A stretch of 49,274 nucleotides of DNA, from assembly GCA_029884165.1 (NCBI GenBank), contig JAOUIH010000022.1, positions 1-49,274 of the forward strand. The letters run 5' to 3'. Numbering within the stretch: the first letter of the stretch is position 1; each line of letters opens with the position of its first letter. Made by a program: the position numbers and the translations under genes. This DNA is from Gammaproteobacteria bacterium (GTDB lineage Bacteria; Pseudomonadota; Gammaproteobacteria; Steroidobacterales; Woeseiaceae). The notes under the pieces were generated by a model. That model saw only the letters and a program-made list of their open reading frames with translations, ran no database searches and was not told where the DNA came from. Shown here in pieces: positions 1 to 9,581 of this stretch.

Positions 1-81
1 CCAAGACGGGCGTGCGGCAATTCCGGGAGGCCGGTGGTAAATTAGCGGGCCGCTTTTTCCCAGCCACCGGACCGGTATCCC

Positions 82-2541
82 ATGCATATCCCGAGACTGA
101 TCCTGGCCATGCTGCTCGTGCTGTCAGGCACGGCGGAGGCCGATGCGATACGCCAGACCAAGGGCGATTTCTACGACGCGTTCCGTCAGCTGGACGTGGA
201 CCTTCCAACGCCGAACGTTTACCGGACCGCCTCCGGTGCGCCGGGCCCGCAATACTGGCAGCAGCGTGCCGACTACAGGATCAGGGTCCGCCTCGACGAG
301 GACGCGCGCCGCATCATCGGTTCGGAGACGATCACCTACACGAACAGCTCGCCCGACCCGCTGCGCTACATCTGGCTGCAACTCGACCAGAACCGCTTCC
401 GGAACGACTCGCTGGAGCGGCGCTCCGACACCGCTGCCCAGGAAGACGGCGCGGACGTGCTGAGCTACAACGACATGGCCGTGCACCAGATCGGCAAGGA
501 CGTCGAGTACGGACACCGCATCGAAACGGTTACCGACGGCCGCGGCCGGCCGCTGCCCTACAAGATCGTCGACACGATGATGCGCATCGACCTGCCGGAG
601 GCGCTCGCCCCGGGGCAGCGTACGGTCTTCTCGGTAGACTGGTCGTACAACATCGTGCTCGAGGCACGAGTCGGCAGCCGCGGCGGCTACGAGCACTTCC
701 CGGACAGCGACACTTATATATATTTTCTCGCGCAGTGGTTTCCCCGCCTCGCCGCCTACACGGACTATGCCGGCTGGCAACACAAGGCGTTCCTCGGCCG
801 CGGCGAGTTCACGCTCGAGTTCGGCGATTACGAGGTCGAGATCACCGTACCGGCCGATCACGTCGTCTCATCGACCGGCGTGCTGCAGAATCCGAACCAG
901 GTGCTGAGTTCGACCCAGCGCCAGCGTCTCGACCAGGCGCGGCGTTCCGACAAGCCAGTGTTCATCGTGACCCCCGACGAGGCTCTCGCGAACGAGAAGG
1001 ACAAGGCGAGCGGCACGAGCACCTGGATCTTCAAGGCCGAGAACGTGCGCGACTTCGCCTGGGCCAGCTCGCGCAAGTTCATCTGGGACGCGATGACCCA
1101 CCGCCAGGACGATCGCCGCGTGCCCGAGGTGCTGGCGATGTCCTTCTACCCCAACGAGGCAGAGCCGGCCTGGTCGAAGTACTCGACCCACGCGGTCGCC
1201 CACACGATGGCCGTCTACTCGCGTTTCTCCTTCCCATACCCATACCCGGTCGCGCAGTCGGTCAATACCTGGGAGAGCGGCGGCATGGAGTACCCGATGA
1301 TCACGTTCAACGGTTACCGACCCAAACCGGTTGAGGCCGAGGCGGACGAACTGGTCGAGGGAGCCCCGGACCGCACGTACTCGCGCCGCATCAAGTACGG
1401 CCTGATCGGCGTCATCATCCACGAGATCGGGCACATCTATTTTCCGATGACCGTGAACTCGGACGAGCGCCAGTGGACCTGGATGGACGAGGGCCTCAAC
1501 AGCTTCCTCGAATACCTGGCGGAGCTCGAGTGGGAAGAGGAATTCCCGGCCTATCGCCCCTACACCAACGTGCTGGACGACATCACCGAGTACATGCAGA
1601 GCGAGAACCAGGTACCGGTGATGACGAATTCGGACTCGGTCCTCCAGTTCGGCCCGAACGCGTATTCGAAACCGACCGCCGCCCTCATCGTCCTGCGTGA
1701 GACGGTCATGGGCCGCGAGCTGTTCGACTTCGCCTTCCGCGAGTATGCGCGCCGCTGGAAGTTCAAGCGACCGACGCCTGCGGACTTTTTCCGCACGATG
1801 GAAGACGCCTCCGGCATCGATCTCGACTGGTTCTGGCGCGGCTGGTTCTACACGACCGATCACGTCGACGTCGCCCTGACGGGCATGCGCGAATACAAGG
1901 TTTCGACGACCAACCCGGACATCGAGTTCGGCCACGACCGGGACAAGTTCGCAGCCGACCACCCCGAGACGCTGGGCCAGGTGAGGAACCGGGAGGAAGG
2001 ACGCAAGACTTACGTGGAGCGACACCCGGAACTGCGGGATCTCTACAACGAGAACGATCGATTCACCGTCAGCAACAAGGATCGCAACGAGCACGCCGAG
2101 CTGGTCGACGGGCTCGAGGACTGGGAATACGCGGCGCTGCAGCGCGCGATCGACGAAGACGAATTCGTCTACTTCCTCGATTTCGAGAACCTCGGCGGCC
2201 TGCCCACGCCGCTGCCGCTGCTCGTCACGAACGCGGACGGCAGCCAGGAACTCCTTATGATCCCGGCCGAGATCTGGCGCCGTAATCACAAGCAGGTCAC
2301 CAGGATGCTGATCCGGGAGCAGGCTATCGCATCGGTCGAGCTGGATCCCCGTCACGAAACGGCGGACGCCGATTTCTCGAACAACCATTTCCCGAGCCGC
2401 ATCCAGAAGTCGCGCATCGAGCTCTACAAAGAGGAGCGCGAGGATCGTGACCTGATGGCCGACATGCTTTTCAAACTCCGTGAGCGCAAGGCCGGCGACG
2501 AGGCGAACAGGCGCCGCGTCCCGCTGGAGCCGTCGAACTGA
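82..2541 (+). CDS. Secreted M1-family zinc metallopeptidase
   Basis: An 819-residue protein starting with a typical signal peptide (hydrophobic residues about 6-16, likely cleavage after the Ala-rich TAEADA stretch). The zinc site is clear: HEIGH at 447-451 followed after 18 residues by Glu470, the classical HEXXH-X18-E of the M1 (gluzincin) family. The exopeptidase motif that reads GAMEN in aminopeptidase N appears here as GGMEY (400-404). It is expected to be periplasmic or extracellular and to cleave peptides, but the altered motif and a charged C-terminal extension beyond about residue 600 make the exact specificity unknown. The next gene follows after 50 bases on the same strand. The family assignment is secure; an aminopeptidase activity is inferred. 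Confidence 0.9.
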   Translation: MHIPRLILAMLLVLSGTAEADAIRQTKGDFYDAFRQLDVDLPTPNVYRTASGAPGPQYWQQRADYRIRVRLDEDARRIIGSETITYTNSSPDPLRYIWLQLDQNRFRNDSLERRSDTAAQEDGADVLSYNDMAVHQIGKDVEYGHRIETVTDGRGRPLPYKIVDTMMRIDLPEALAPGQRTVFSVDWSYNIVLEARVGSRGGYEHFPDSDTYIYFLAQWFPRLAAYTDYAGWQHKAFLGRGEFTLEFGDYEVEITVPADHVVSSTGVLQNPNQVLSSTQRQRLDQARRSDKPVFIVTPDEALANEKDKASGTSTWIFKAENVRDFAWASSRKFIWDAMTHRQDDRRVPEVLAMSFYPNEAEPAWSKYSTHAVAHTMAVYSRFSFPYPYPVAQSVNTWESGGMEYPMITFNGYRPKPVEAEADELVEGAPDRTYSRRIKYGLIGVIIHEIGHIYFPMTVNSDERQWTWMDEGLNSFLEYLAELEWEEEFPAYRPYTNVLDDITEYMQSENQVPVMTNSDSVLQFGPNAYSKPTAALIVLRETVMGRELFDFAFREYARRWKFKRPTPADFFRTMEDASGIDLDWFWRGWFYTTDHVDVALTGMREYKVSTTNPDIEFGHDRDKFAADHPETLGQVRNREEGRKTYVERHPELRDLYNENDRFTVSNKDRNEHAELVDGLEDWEYAALQRAIDEDEFVYFLDFENLGGLPTPLPLLVTNADGSQELLMIPAEIWRRNHKQVTRMLIREQAIASVELDPRHETADADFSNNHFPSRIQKSRIELYKEEREDRDLMADMLFKLRERKAGDEANRRRVPLEPSN

Positions 2542-2591
2542 GGACGAACATCCCGACATGGCACCGGCGGAGGCGCGATGGCGTCGCCGCG

Positions 2592-3068
2592 GTGCTGCTC
2601 GGCTTGCTCGCACTGCCGACTCTCGCTCACCGGGCGCCCGGCAGCCTGAGCACGATCGAATGGAACCCGGCAACCGGACGCACGGAAGTCGTCCACCGGC
2701 TGCACTCGCATGACGCCGAGCTGGGCGTCGGCGAGATCCTCGGCCTGCCGCAGCTGTCGGTGCAGTCGGTCACCGGTCGCGCGCACGTCGCGCTGTATGT
2801 CGAGGAACGCTTCCTGATCGAAACCGAGTCCGGCCCGCTGGCACTGGAACTCGTCGGCGCGGAGCTGGCCGGCGATTACCTGCTCGTCTACCAGGAATGG
2901 CCCGGCCGGCTGCCGGCCGGCATACGCCTGCGCGACGACCTCCTGCGGGACGCGTTTCCGGACCAGGTCAACCAGGTCAACATCGACGACGACGGCTCGG
3001 TCCGGACCCTGGTGTTCGCCGGCGACGCTGCCTGGCTGGACTTCGAGTTCGGGGCTGCTGAGCCCTGA
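2592..3068 (+). CDS. Small exported protein, DUF6702-like
   Basis: A 158-residue protein whose first residues are hydrophobic (LLGLLALPTLAH), consistent with a signal peptide. It then contains a beta-rich domain with the HR/HSHDAE region and an HVALYVEERF segment that resemble the DUF6702 family of proteobacterial and bacteroidete exported proteins. The function is unknown. The GTG at 2592 gives an unusually short positively charged n-region; no in-frame ATG, GTG or TTG lies between it and the preceding gene's stop, so the true start may be a rarer codon. It lies 50 bases after the M1 peptidase gene and is probably co-transcribed; no catalytic motif is visible. Confidence 0.6.
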   Translation: MLLGLLALPTLAHRAPGSLSTIEWNPATGRTEVVHRLHSHDAELGVGEILGLPQLSVQSVTGRAHVALYVEERFLIETESGPLALELVGAELAGDYLLVYQEWPGRLPAGIRLRDDLLRDAFPDQVNQVNIDDDGSVRTLVFAGDAAWLDFEFGAAEP

Positions 3069-3094
3069 CGCGGTGGCGACTGGCCCCTTGGCGT

Positions 3095-3105
3095 TGATAT
3101 ATAAT
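3095..3105 (+). promoter_or_regulatory. Probable sigma70 promoter (-10 region) of the cytochrome c gene
   Basis: A perfect TATAAT lies at 3100-3105, and an overlapping extended -10 reading (TG at 3095-3096, then one base, then TATATA) is also possible. No good -35 hexamer is present 16-18 bases upstream. The hexamer lies 59 bases before the GTG start of the cytochrome gene. Confidence 0.5.
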
Positions 3106-3164
3106 CCCGGCCCCGGCACCCGCATCGGGCATATTCCAGAAGAGACCATCGGCGGAGCAGCACC

Positions 3165-3689
3165 GTGAGCTTTAAGCGCGACCAGAAATTTTTCGATCTT
3201 TACTCGCTCGTAATCGGCGCCCTGGCGCTGGTGCTGCTGGCGATCTTCGTGCTGGCGATGAAAATGTCGGCCCGGACACAGGCGGTCTTCACGTCTGCAA
3301 CCGAGGAATACCAGCAGGCAATGACCGCGCGCCTGCAGCCCGTCGGCAGCGTCTACATGCCCGGCGAAGAGCGCGATGCCGGCCACCCGCAGGTCACCCC
3401 GGCGGAGCCGGCCGAACCGGTTGCGACGACCCTGTCGGGCCCGCAGGTCTACAACGCGGCCTGCGTCATGTGCCACGGCAACGGCATCGGCGGCGCGCCG
3501 ATGCTGACGGACGGCGCGAACTGGGCGCCGCGCATCGCGCAGGGCCTCGACACACTGCACGAGCACGCAATCAGCGGTTTTGCAGGTCCGTCCGGCGGCT
3601 ACATGCCACCGAAGGGCGGCCGGCTCGACCTGTCGGACCAGGAAATTTTCGACGCCGTGGACTACATGCTGTCGCAGGTCCCGCAGTAA
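3165..3689 (+). CDS. Membrane-anchored cytochrome c5-type monohaem protein
   Basis: A 174-residue protein with one N-terminal membrane anchor (about residues 14-31), a Pro/Glu-rich linker, and a C-terminal class I cytochrome c domain. The haem-binding CVMCH is at 100-104, and the likely axial methionine is Met147 in GYMPPKGG, the pattern typical of cytochrome c5. It should carry electrons on the periplasmic side, for example towards a terminal oxidase; the partner is not shown by the context. GTG start, preceded by a GGAG-like ribosome site. It converges with the comM-like gene, whose stop is only 13 bases away; a GC hairpin (3696-3714) spans this junction but lacks a T-run. Confidence 0.88.
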   Translation: MSFKRDQKFFDLYSLVIGALALVLLAIFVLAMKMSARTQAVFTSATEEYQQAMTARLQPVGSVYMPGEERDAGHPQVTPAEPAEPVATTLSGPQVYNAACVMCHGNGIGGAPMLTDGANWAPRIAQGLDTLHEHAISGFAGPSGGYMPPKGGRLDLSDQEIFDAVDYMLSQVPQ

Positions 3690-3702
3690 CAAGAAGCGCC
3701 CG

Positions 3703-5205
3703 TTAGCCGGGCGCGCCGCCGAAACCGCGCAGCGCCAGCGCCTCGCCAATCTGTTCCATTCCGACGACCTGCGCTCCGGCCAGGTCGGCGATCGTACGCG
3801 CGACGCGCAGGACGCGCCGTTGCGCCCGCATCGACATCAGGTACTGGTCCAACGCCCGGTCGAGCAGGCGGAGCGCCTGATCCGTCGGCCGGCACGCCGA
3901 TTCGAGCTCGTTACCGTTGAGCTCGGCATTGAGCCGGCCCGAACGCCCCAGCTGTCGCTCCCTGGCGGCTGCGACCCGCGCGGCCACGCAGGCCGTGCTC
4001 TCCTCGCGGCGCGGGCCTCGCAGCGTCGCGCTGCAGGCGCGGCGCATCGCGACGTGCAGGTCGATGCGGTCGAGTAGCGGCCCGGATATCTTCCCGCGGT
4101 AATTCTGTATCCGGTCCGCGCTGCAGTGACAGTGGCCCCGCTCGTCGCCGTGATACCCGCAAGGGCAGGGGTTCATGGCGGCGACGAACTGGAACCGGGC
4201 GGGAAAGTCGACCTGCCGGCCCGCGCGGGAGATCGTGATGCGACCGGCCTCCAGCGGCTCGCGCAGCATCTCGAGCACGTGGCGGCTCCATTCCGGCAGT
4301 TCGTCGAGGAACAGGACCCCGTTGTGGGCACGCGAGATCTCGCCGGGCCGTGGGTCCGATCCGCCGCCGACGAGCGCGGCCGCGGAGGCCGAGTGGTGGG
4401 GCGCACGAAACGGGCGCTGCCTCCAGCGAGCGGCATCGAAGGGTAGCCCGAGCACCGAGTTCACCGCCGCGGTCTCGAGCGCTTCCGCGTCGCTCATCGG
4501 CGGCAACAGGCCCGGCAGGCGCCGCGCCAGCATGCTTTTGCCGGTGCCGGGCGGGCCTGCCAGCAACAGATTGTGCCCGCCGGACGCCGCGATCTCGAGC
4601 GCCCGGCGAGCCTCCGCCTGGCCACGAACCTCGGCGAGATCCGGGGCGTCGGGCACCGCGCCCTGAGCAGGGCTTCCGGCAGCCGGCTCGATGCGGCGCT
4701 CGCGGTTCAGGTGCGCCGCCACCTCGAGCAGGCCGGACGCCGCGAACACGGTAGCTCCCGGCAGCAGCGCCTCGCGCGCATTGGCTGCCGGCACCCAGAT
4801 CGCGCGGCCCTCTGCCGCGCACTTGATGGCCGCCGGCAGGACGCCCGGTACCGGCCTGATCTCGCCGTTCAGCCCGAGCTCGCCGTAGAACTCCTGGTCC
4901 TCGAGCCCGCCCGCACGGAGCTGGCGGCCCGCCAGCAGGATGCCCAGCGCAATCGCCAGGTCGAAGCGCCCGCCGCTCTTTTTCATGTCGGCCGGCCCGA
5001 GACTGACGGTTATGCGTTGCTGCGGGAAGTCGAAGCCGCAGCTCAGGATGGCGCCGCGAACGCGATCCTTGCTCTCCCGCACGGCCGCCTCGGCAAGGCC
5101 CACCACCGAGAAGGACGGGAGCCCACCGGACAACAGCACTTCGATCGTAACCGCGGGCGCCGCTACGCCGATCTGCGCCCGCGATCGCAGGATCGCGAGG
5201 CTCAC
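3703..5205 (-). CDS. comM: YifB/ComM-family AAA+ (Mg-chelatase-like) ATPase
   Basis: A 500-residue protein with the standard YifB architecture: N-terminal ChlI-like domain (about 1-170), AAA+ core with Walker A GPPGTGKS at 217-224 and Walker B GVLFLDEL around 296-303, a CPCGYHGD cysteine cluster, and the C-terminal Mg-chelatase-like domain. In naturally transformable bacteria ComM is a hexameric helicase that promotes branch migration during integration of taken-up DNA; whether this organism is competent cannot be told from the window. Length is normal for the family. The ubiK gene lies 102 bases upstream on the same strand, an arrangement also common near glnK-amtB in pseudomonads. Confidence 0.93.
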   Translation of the reverse strand: MSLAILRSRAQIGVAAPAVTIEVLLSGGLPSFSVVGLAEAAVRESKDRVRGAILSCGFDFPQQRITVSLGPADMKKSGGRFDLAIALGILLAGRQLRAGGLEDQEFYGELGLNGEIRPVPGVLPAAIKCAAEGRAIWVPAANAREALLPGATVFAASGLLEVAAHLNRERRIEPAAGSPAQGAVPDAPDLAEVRGQAEARRALEIAASGGHNLLLAGPPGTGKSMLARRLPGLLPPMSDAEALETAAVNSVLGLPFDAARWRQRPFRAPHHSASAAALVGGGSDPRPGEISRAHNGVLFLDELPEWSRHVLEMLREPLEAGRITISRAGRQVDFPARFQFVAAMNPCPCGYHGDERGHCHCSADRIQNYRGKISGPLLDRIDLHVAMRRACSATLRGPRREESTACVAARVAAARERQLGRSGRLNAELNGNELESACRPTDQALRLLDRALDQYLMSMRAQRRVLRVARTIADLAGAQVVGMEQIGEALALRGFGGAPG

Positions 5206-5307
5206 GTGGGACCGCCCTCGCCCGCGCGCGGCTCAGGAGGCCCGGCAGAGACCGCCGACTGCCGCTTTGCCTGTCGCAATGGCCTTCCCTGGCCCCGGCG
5301 GTTTCAT

Positions 5308-5625
5308 TCAGGCCTTCTTCGGCGCTTTCTTGCGCGGCGCTTTCTTGCCGCCCGCGGCGCCCGTCTTCCTGGCCGCAGCCGGCTTCGGCCCGCGCGCCTC
5401 GATGTCGGCGAGGCGCGCCTCCAGCGCTTCGAGCTTGGCCCGGGTTCGCCGCAGCACGCCCTCCTGCACCTCGAACTCTTCGCGCGTCACGAGATCGAGC
5501 CGCCCGAGGCCGCTCTTCAATATCGTCCGGAAATTTTTCTCGAGATCCTCGCGAACCGACCTGAGCCCCTGCGGGACCGAGTCCGCCAGCGCCTGCGCCA
5601 GCCTGTCTATCGTGTCTTTGCTCAT
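5308..5625 (-). CDS. ubiK: Ubiquinone biosynthesis accessory factor UbiK (YqiC)
   Basis: A 105-residue protein beginning MSKDTIDRLAQAL, with a central amphipathic and coiled-coil segment (about 40-77, REEFEVQEGVLRRTRAKLEA) and a Lys/Ala/Pro-rich tail (KKAPRKKAPKKA). This matches the BMFP/UbiK family, which forms trimers, binds UbiJ and helps aerobic ubiquinone synthesis in the soluble Ubi complex. Its partners UbiJ, UbiE and UbiB are encoded together further on in this window (20.2-23.2 kb). The start was taken at the ATG that gives the family N-terminus; longer reading upstream would run into the glnK promoter region. The basic tail is longer than in Escherichia coli. Confidence 0.9.
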   Translation of the reverse strand: MSKDTIDRLAQALADSVPQGLRSVREDLEKNFRTILKSGLGRLDLVTREEFEVQEGVLRRTRAKLEALEARLADIEARGPKPAAARKTGAAGGKKAPRKKAPKKA

Positions 5626-5734
5626 GCGCGATTGATACCTGAGGGCGGACGAAAAAACCAGAGCCGAAACCGGGCCGAACCGGCGGAAAGGGCCCGCAGC
5701 GCGTGAACCAGAACGAAGCGGCAGCCGGCATGCC

Positions 5735-5751
5735 TGCACCGTAGCGGTGCG
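5735..5751 (+). promoter_or_regulatory. Probable NtrC enhancer site upstream of glnK
   Basis: TGCACCGTAGCGGTGCG matches the NtrC dyad TGCACC-N5-GGTGCA with a single mismatch in the last base. Its centre is about 87 bases before the start site predicted from the sigma54 promoter at 5803-5819, a usual enhancer distance. Activation by phosphorylated NtrC under nitrogen limitation is inferred from the motif. Confidence 0.75.
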
Positions 5752-5775
5752 TGGCGCCGGCGTTGGCACGCATGA

Positions 5776-6356
<581 letters not shown>

Positions 6357-6377
6357 CAAGTTGGAAGGGAGGCACTC

Positions 6378-7655
6378 GTGGAAGAACTGACCCAGCTTTC
6401 GGCGCGAATTGACGGCGTCGGCTACGCGCTCGACACGTTCTACCTGCTCGTCATGGGCGCGCTCGTCATGTGGATGGCGGCCGGCTTCACGATGCTCGAG
6501 GCCGGCCTCGTGCGTGCCAAGAACACGGCCGAAATCCTGACCAAGAACGTCGGCCTCTACGCCATCGCCTGCATCATGTACATGCTGTGCGGCTACTCGA
6601 TCATGTACCCGGGTGACTTCGAAGGGGCCGTGTTTCGCAACCTGACAACCTTCGGCACCGGTCTCGTGGCTGCGGTCGATAACGACCTGGCGGCGGTCAG
6701 CGGCGGCGACGCGAGCTATTCGCGGTTGGCCGATTTCTTTTTCCAGGTGGTGTTCGTCGCCACCGCGATGTCGATCGTGTCCGGCGCGGTCGCGGAGCGG
6801 ATGAAGCTCTGGTCGTTTTTCACCTTTGCCGCCGTGCTGACCGCTGTCATCTACCCGGTGCAGGGGTTCTGGAAGTGGGGTGGCGGCTTTCTCGAGCAGC
6901 TGGGATTCGCGGACTTCGCCGGCTCGGGCGTCGTGCACCTGTGCGGAGCGTCCGCCGCCCTTGCCGGGATCCTCGTTCTCGGGCCCCGCAAGGGCAAGTA
7001 CGGGCCCGGTGGTGCGGTCAACGCGATACCAGGCTGCAACCTGCCGCTCGCGACGCTCGGCACGATGGTGCTGTGGCTCGGCTGGTTCGGATTCAACGGC
7101 GGTTCGGTGCTCAGGATCAGCGACGTCGGGTCCGCCAATTCCGTGGCGCTGGTGTTCGTCAATACGAACATGGCGGCGGCCGGCGGCCTGCTCGGCGCAA
7201 TGCTGGTCGCACGGGCGTGGTTCGGCAAAGCCGACCTCACGGTGATTCTCAATGGCGCGCTCGCGGGACTCGTCGCTATCACGGCCGAGCCGGTCGGCCC
7301 GAGCCCTTTCGGCGCGACCTGCATCGGGCTCGTCGCGGGCCTGCTCGTATTCCTGTCCATCGTGATGCTGGACAAGCTCCGGATCGACGATCCGGTGGGG
7401 GCTATTTCCGTGCACGGCGTCGCCGGCATGTACGGGCTGCTCGTGGTTCCGGCAAGTAATGCCGACGCCAGCCTCGGCATCCAGCTGCTCGGCCTGCTGT
7501 GCATTGTCGGCTGGGTATTCGTCACGAGCATCGGCGTCTGGCTCGCCCTGAGATACACGGTCGGCGTTCGCGTCGACGAGCAGACGGAGTACGAGGGCGT
7601 CGACCTGCACGAGTGCGGACTCGAGGCCTATCCGGAGTTCACGACCGCGGACTGA
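6378..7655 (+). CDS. amtB: Ammonium transporter AmtB
   Basis: A 425-residue polytopic membrane protein with about eleven transmembrane helices and the Amt signatures, including FFFQVVFVATAMSIVSGAVAERM and the DFAGSGVVHLCG segment. The two pore histidines are visible in GSGVVHL and in the later ISVHGVAG. It conducts ammonium/ammonia across the inner membrane and is blocked by the preceding gene's product GlnK. There is no cleavable signal sequence. The GTG start has a strong AAGGGAGG at 6365-6372, spaced 5 bases, so amtB can initiate translation independently of the hairpin element just upstream. A stem-loop terminator follows at 7727. Confidence 0.95.
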   Translation: MEELTQLSARIDGVGYALDTFYLLVMGALVMWMAAGFTMLEAGLVRAKNTAEILTKNVGLYAIACIMYMLCGYSIMYPGDFEGAVFRNLTTFGTGLVAAVDNDLAAVSGGDASYSRLADFFFQVVFVATAMSIVSGAVAERMKLWSFFTFAAVLTAVIYPVQGFWKWGGGFLEQLGFADFAGSGVVHLCGASAALAGILVLGPRKGKYGPGGAVNAIPGCNLPLATLGTMVLWLGWFGFNGGSVLRISDVGSANSVALVFVNTNMAAAGGLLGAMLVARAWFGKADLTVILNGALAGLVAITAEPVGPSPFGATCIGLVAGLLVFLSIVMLDKLRIDDPVGAISVHGVAGMYGLLVVPASNADASLGIQLLGLLCIVGWVFVTSIGVWLALRYTVGVRVDEQTEYEGVDLHECGLEAYPEFTTAD

Positions 7656-7957
7656 TCCGGGACGGGGCCCGGCGGAGATCCCCCCTTTCCTCCGCTGCAC
7701 CCTCGATCGGGCCGGTTCACAACCCCGGCGGGCCTTCGGGCCCGCCATCTTATTGCGCCCCCCGGCGCCAGCTTCCATCGGGCCGCTGGCTTTCCGCATT
7801 ACGTCCGGTCGACCCTTTTCTGCCGATTCGCGCACAAATGCGGCTGTGAATACAATCACAACAAAATCTACACTGGCGTGGTCTAATACATTATCGTTCA
7901 ATGCCTTAAGCAGACCGACCGCAGCGATCCGCCGGGCCTTAACGCAGGGACAAGACA
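7656..7957. other. Intergenic region between amtB and the DUF4124 gene
   Basis: The first part holds the GC stem-loop described separately. The second part, 7840-7910, is distinctly AT-rich for this genome and contains -10-like hexamers (TAATAC at 7884, TACATT at 7887) that may serve the following gene, but no convincing -35 is present. I see no open reading frame of quality and no RNA gene here. Confidence 0.5.
7727..7754 (+). terminator. Stem-loop terminator after glnK-amtB
   Basis: An 8-bp perfect GC stem (GGCGGGCC / GGCCCGCC) closes a TTCG tetraloop and is followed by ATCTTATT, a weak T-rich tract. It lies 71 bases after the amtB stop. Confidence 0.65.
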
Positions 7958-8416
7958 ATGCGTACCGCGACGAGCTTACTGGCAATTCTCGGTCTCGCCA
8001 CAGCCTTTGCCACCGGGGCGAGCGAAATCTACAAATGGACCGATGCCGAGGGCAATGTCATTTACGGTGATCGCCCGGTCGGGGACCCAGCCGAGCGGCT
8101 GTTGATCGTGTCGAAGCCCACGAACCCGAGCCAGGTGCAGGCGATGATCGACGCCCGCCACGAGCGCGAGGGGACGTCCCTCGAGGCACGCGAGAAAAAG
8201 GCCGAGGAAGAGAAGTCCTACCGGGAGAAAAAGGCCGAGTCCGCCGACCGCGCGAAGCAGTGCGAGTCCTCCCGGGCCACCCTGCAGAAGTACCTGCAGT
8301 CCAGGCGCCTGTACAAGCTGGACGAGAGCGGCGAACGGGTCTACCTCGACGAGCAGCAGATGCAGGAAAGTCGCGCGCGCATGCAGGCCCAGGTCGAGGA
8401 ATACTGCTCGCCCTGA
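7958..8416 (+). CDS. DUF4124 domain-containing exported protein
   Basis: A 152-residue protein with a signal peptide (residues 1-21, cleavage near ATGAS) followed directly by the DUF4124 core EIYKWTDAEGNVIYGDRP. The rest is a highly charged, probably coiled-coil segment (about 65-105, rich in E, K and R) with two cysteines (near 107 and 150) that could form a disulphide. DUF4124 proteins are common in the gammaproteobacterial envelope but have no established function. A second member of the family is encoded at 27715-28335 in this window. The ATG gives a canonical signal peptide. Confidence 0.85.
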   Translation: MRTATSLLAILGLATAFATGASEIYKWTDAEGNVIYGDRPVGDPAERLLIVSKPTNPSQVQAMIDARHEREGTSLEAREKKAEEEKSYREKKAESADRAKQCESSRATLQKYLQSRRLYKLDESGERVYLDEQQMQESRARMQAQVEEYCSP

Positions 8417-8531
8417 AACCTGGTTCGATCCGTCTCCGGCCCCTCTCCGGTCTATGCACCGGCGGCGCGACACCGCGCCATTCCTCGCCGACGCGGTACA
8501 ATGCCGGCTTCGCCCGTGAGGATGACACGAC

Positions 8532-9581
8532 TTGGAATCCCAAGCCCGCGAGCCGAGGGTCTATCTTCCTGACTTCTGCGCGGCAGGCACGATCCTCGTC
8601 GTGCTGCTGGTCGCCGAACTCGTCGCGATCCTGCTGACCCTCGCCGCGCATACGCCCGAAGGGCGGTTCCTGACGGAACTCGCGAAGATGTCGATGTACG
8701 TGCTCTGGCTCGCTCTGCTGAGTGCCGCGGTACTGTGCCACATCCGGCCGAGGGTCGAGACCCTCGGTCCGTCGCGCGCTTTCACGCTCTGCTTCGTCAT
8801 CATCGAGGCCCTGTGCCTGGTCGTCGCCGAGATCACCTACCAGCTGACCGACTATTTCGGCGCTGCCGCGATCATCGACGATACGCACGGCGGATTCCTG
8901 CTGCGCAGCTTCACGATGAGCTCGATCATCATCGCACTGGCGTTGCGCTACCTGTACATCTCCAGCGAGTGGCGCCGGAGCATCGTCCTCGAGGCGCAAG
9001 CCAGGGTCAGCGCGCTGCAGGCACTGATACGGCCGCACTTCCTGTTCAACAGCATGAATACGATCGCCTCGCTGACGCGCAGCGACCCGGCGCGCGCAGA
9101 GGAGGCCGTCGAGGACCTGGCCGACCTGCTGCGTGCCAACCTGGGCGGCCCGAAGGACCTGACCACGCTGAAGGAAGAGTTCGAGGTCGCGGCCATTTAC
9201 CAGCGGATCGAGAAACTGCGCCTGGGGGACCGGCTGCGGGTGCGCTGGGACATCGGCGAGTTGCCGATGCGCGCGCTGATCCCCAGCCTGACGATACAGC
9301 CACTGCTCGAAAACGCCATCTACCACGGCATCGAAATGCTGCCCGGCGGCGGCGAGGTGACCGTGCGGGGCCGCCGTCACGACGGCAGGCTCAGCATCAC
9401 GGTCTCGAATCCGCTCGCAGACGAGGCGAAGACGAAGAAGAGCGGCAACCGCATGGCGCTGGACAATATTCGCCAGCGTTACGAACTGGCTTACGGTGCA
9501 CGCGCCAGCATCTCCGCCGGTGAAGTCGATGGCCGCTTTACCGTGCAGCTGGACTTTCCCTGCGAAGAGTCTCACGCGTGA
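8532..9581 (+). CDS. algZ: AlgZ/LytS-type sensor histidine kinase
   Basis: A 349-residue sensor with four predicted membrane helices (about 20-38, 55-70, 83-102, 128-143) and a His_kinase (PF06580) domain. The likely phosphorylated residue is His169 in LIRPHFLFNSMNTIAS, followed by a HATPase domain with PLLENAIYHGIE. It is the cognate partner of the LytTR regulator encoded next; in Pseudomonas aeruginosa AlgZ (FimS) with AlgR controls alginate and type IV pili. An in-frame TGA at 8523-8525 rules out upstream starts, leaving the TTG at 8532 with a GAGG upstream. The gene ends in a GTGA overlap with algR. Confidence 0.87.
   Translation: MESQAREPRVYLPDFCAAGTILVVLLVAELVAILLTLAAHTPEGRFLTELAKMSMYVLWLALLSAAVLCHIRPRVETLGPSRAFTLCFVIIEALCLVVAEITYQLTDYFGAAAIIDDTHGGFLLRSFTMSSIIIALALRYLYISSEWRRSIVLEAQARVSALQALIRPHFLFNSMNTIASLTRSDPARAEEAVEDLADLLRANLGGPKDLTTLKEEFEVAAIYQRIEKLRLGDRLRVRWDIGELPMRALIPSLTIQPLLENAIYHGIEMLPGGGEVTVRGRRHDGRLSITVSNPLADEAKTKKSGNRMALDNIRQRYELAYGARASISAGEVDGRFTVQLDFPCEESHA

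Noticed and set aside
868-2673. Long minus-strand reading frame (about 600 codons) opposite the M1 peptidase gene
   Set aside because: High GC content creates long antisense frames. The plus-strand gene has signal peptide, zinc motif and family length; the antisense translation has no recognisable domain and low-complexity Arg/Val composition.
3696-3714. GC hairpin between the cytochrome and comM genes as a terminator
   Set aside because: It overlaps the comM stop codon and is not followed by T on either strand.
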